Shown: piece by piece, positions 63,525 through 64,000 of the stretch
Layout of the letters: every line of letters starts with the position of its first letter
Position numbering within the stretch: position 1 is the stretch's first letter
Source: Clostridium acetobutylicum ATCC 824
GTDB lineage: Bacteria; Bacillota; Clostridia; Clostridiales; Clostridiaceae
Direction of reading: 5' to 3'
Assembly: GCF_000008765.1 (NCBI RefSeq)
Contig: NC_003030.1
Location: forward strand, 1,150,001 to 1,214,000
Length of the DNA: 64,000 bases
Made by a program: the position numbers and the translations under genes
The notes under the pieces: model-generated
The model's input: the letters and a program-made list of their open reading frames with translations, nothing else
Databases searched by the model: none
What the model was told of the DNA's origin: nothing

Positions 63525-63945
63525 TATAAAGTAATATCAATAGATGGAAGCTTAAATGATACTCAACACAAAACAAATACATATAGAATATAGGTATGAC
63601 AACAAAACTTAATTATATTACTTGCAAAGCAGATATTAATATTATAATGCTGAATGGGGTAGGTTCGTTAATGAAGATGGAATAAGTCTTGGTATATCAG
63701 CTCAAATAGTGAGGGATTTACATAGTAAAATAGGTTTAGCTGTTACACTATCCATTGGTGTTGGTACTGTAGCGGCAGGACCAGCAGGTAATATATCAAT
63801 AACTAATGCTAATTCTATATTTGATTTGAGAGGTTGGGGAAAAGAATTTGGAGGATCATTTAATAAATTTGGACCAAAGCTTTATTCACTAGAGGTAGAA
63901 GTTCATATGGATTTTACTTATACATGGATATTAATACATAATTAA
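63525..63945 (+). pseudogene. Second, degenerate Rhs core with a different tip
   Basis: Bases 63525-63680 are a decayed copy of 62111-62263 (the Rhs core). Compared with that copy there is a deletion of about 8 bases near 63587 and a 6-base insertion near 63636 that creates TAA, so the frame is broken. From WGRFVNEDG (63655) a frame is open to 63945 and encodes a new tip (IGLAVTLSIGVGTVAAGPAG and SIFDLRGWGKEFGGSFNKFG). This is a displaced toxin-tip cassette, not an independent gene. Confidence 0.72.
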
Positions 63946-63983
63946 AAGAAAAGTGATAATTAAGTAGTGGAGGCGATTGGTAA

Positions 63984-64000
63984 ATGAGTATTTCAAATAC
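63984..64000 (+). CDS. Start of a gene cut by the window end, putative immunity
   Basis: GGAGG then ATG at 63984 and five codons (MSISN). Its position behind the second tip suggests another immunity gene, but only the start is in the window. Confidence 0.4.

Noticed and set aside
63709-63945. Independent gene starting at 63709
   Set aside because: The frame is continuous upstream with Rhs core residues (from 63655), and the start has no ribosome binding site; treated as a displaced toxin tip.
1-64000. CRISPR arrays, insertion sequences with transposase, prophage
   Set aside because: No regularly spaced repeats, no transposase or phage structural gene was seen on either strand.

Overview
The window looks like a chromosomal segment of a low-GC, spore-forming, anaerobic Clostridium. 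Coding sequence is AT-rich, Shine-Dalgarno sites are strong (GGAGG-type), TTG and GTG starts are common, and many intrinsic terminators are shared by convergent genes. The order nadA-nadB-nadC, a HelD-type helicase, a flavodiiron protein, feoA-feoA-feoB, pyk, a T-box followed by argS, class II nrdJ, a glutamine-dependent nadE and an arginase-family gene matches what I remember of Clostridium acetobutylicum. That species call is from memory; no database was searched.

Layout. 0.2-5.5 kb: UvrD/PcrA-like helicase, then a decayed polymorphic-toxin cassette (toxin 3' part plus putative immunity gene), a NUDIX hydrolase, gene debris including a 36-bp echo of the helicase gene, and a GNAT acetyltransferase. 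5.8-9.5 kb: surface and cell-wall genes (Tyr/Pro-rich protein, PG-binding/M15 peptidase, secreted metallophosphoesterase), a DUF1232 membrane protein and a GtrA protein. 10-17.4 kb: FtsA-like ATPase, M20 amidohydrolase, RluA-type pseudouridine synthase and two convergent MOP-family flippases. 17.5-22.8 kb: sugar-dehydrogenase-like beta-propeller, a phospholipase C-fold protein, a small methyltransferase-like protein overlapping a B12-radical SAM protein, and an orphan type II thioesterase. 22.9-26 kb: NAD de novo operon with a clear promoter and candidate operator. 26-35 kb: HelD helicase, flavodiiron protein, membrane lipase, a feo operon with a near-ideal Fur box, and an HNH protein. 35-43.7 kb: small proteins, pyruvate kinase, a NodB-fold protein lacking its metal histidines, TerC, amidohydrolase, and T-box-argS.

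43.7-45.4 kb is the most interesting intact system: an RRNPP-type regulator (XRE HTH plus TPR-like repeats) followed 20 bp later by an unlisted 38-codon gene with the form of a secreted signal-peptide precursor, ending in a terminator. 45.5-61.2 kb: old-yellow-enzyme oxidoreductase, EamA transporter with divergent LysR regulator, class II ribonucleotide reductase with two NrdR boxes, gamma-carbonic-anhydrase-like protein, YaaR-like protein, NAD synthetase, NfeD plus SPFH pair, glycosyltransferase and arginase-family enzyme.

61.4-64 kb: a tRNA-Glu(CTC), then wrecked Rhs/WapA-type toxin modules. One Rhs 3' end is split by a roughly 100-bp palindromic insertion and is followed by a membrane-protein gene (putative immunity). 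A second, degenerate Rhs core with a different tip follows, and then the start of another gene at the window edge. Regulation is readable at several points: Fur (feo), NrdR (nrdJ), T-box (argS), a candidate NAD-pathway operator (nadA), and peptide quorum sensing (43.8-45.2 kb).
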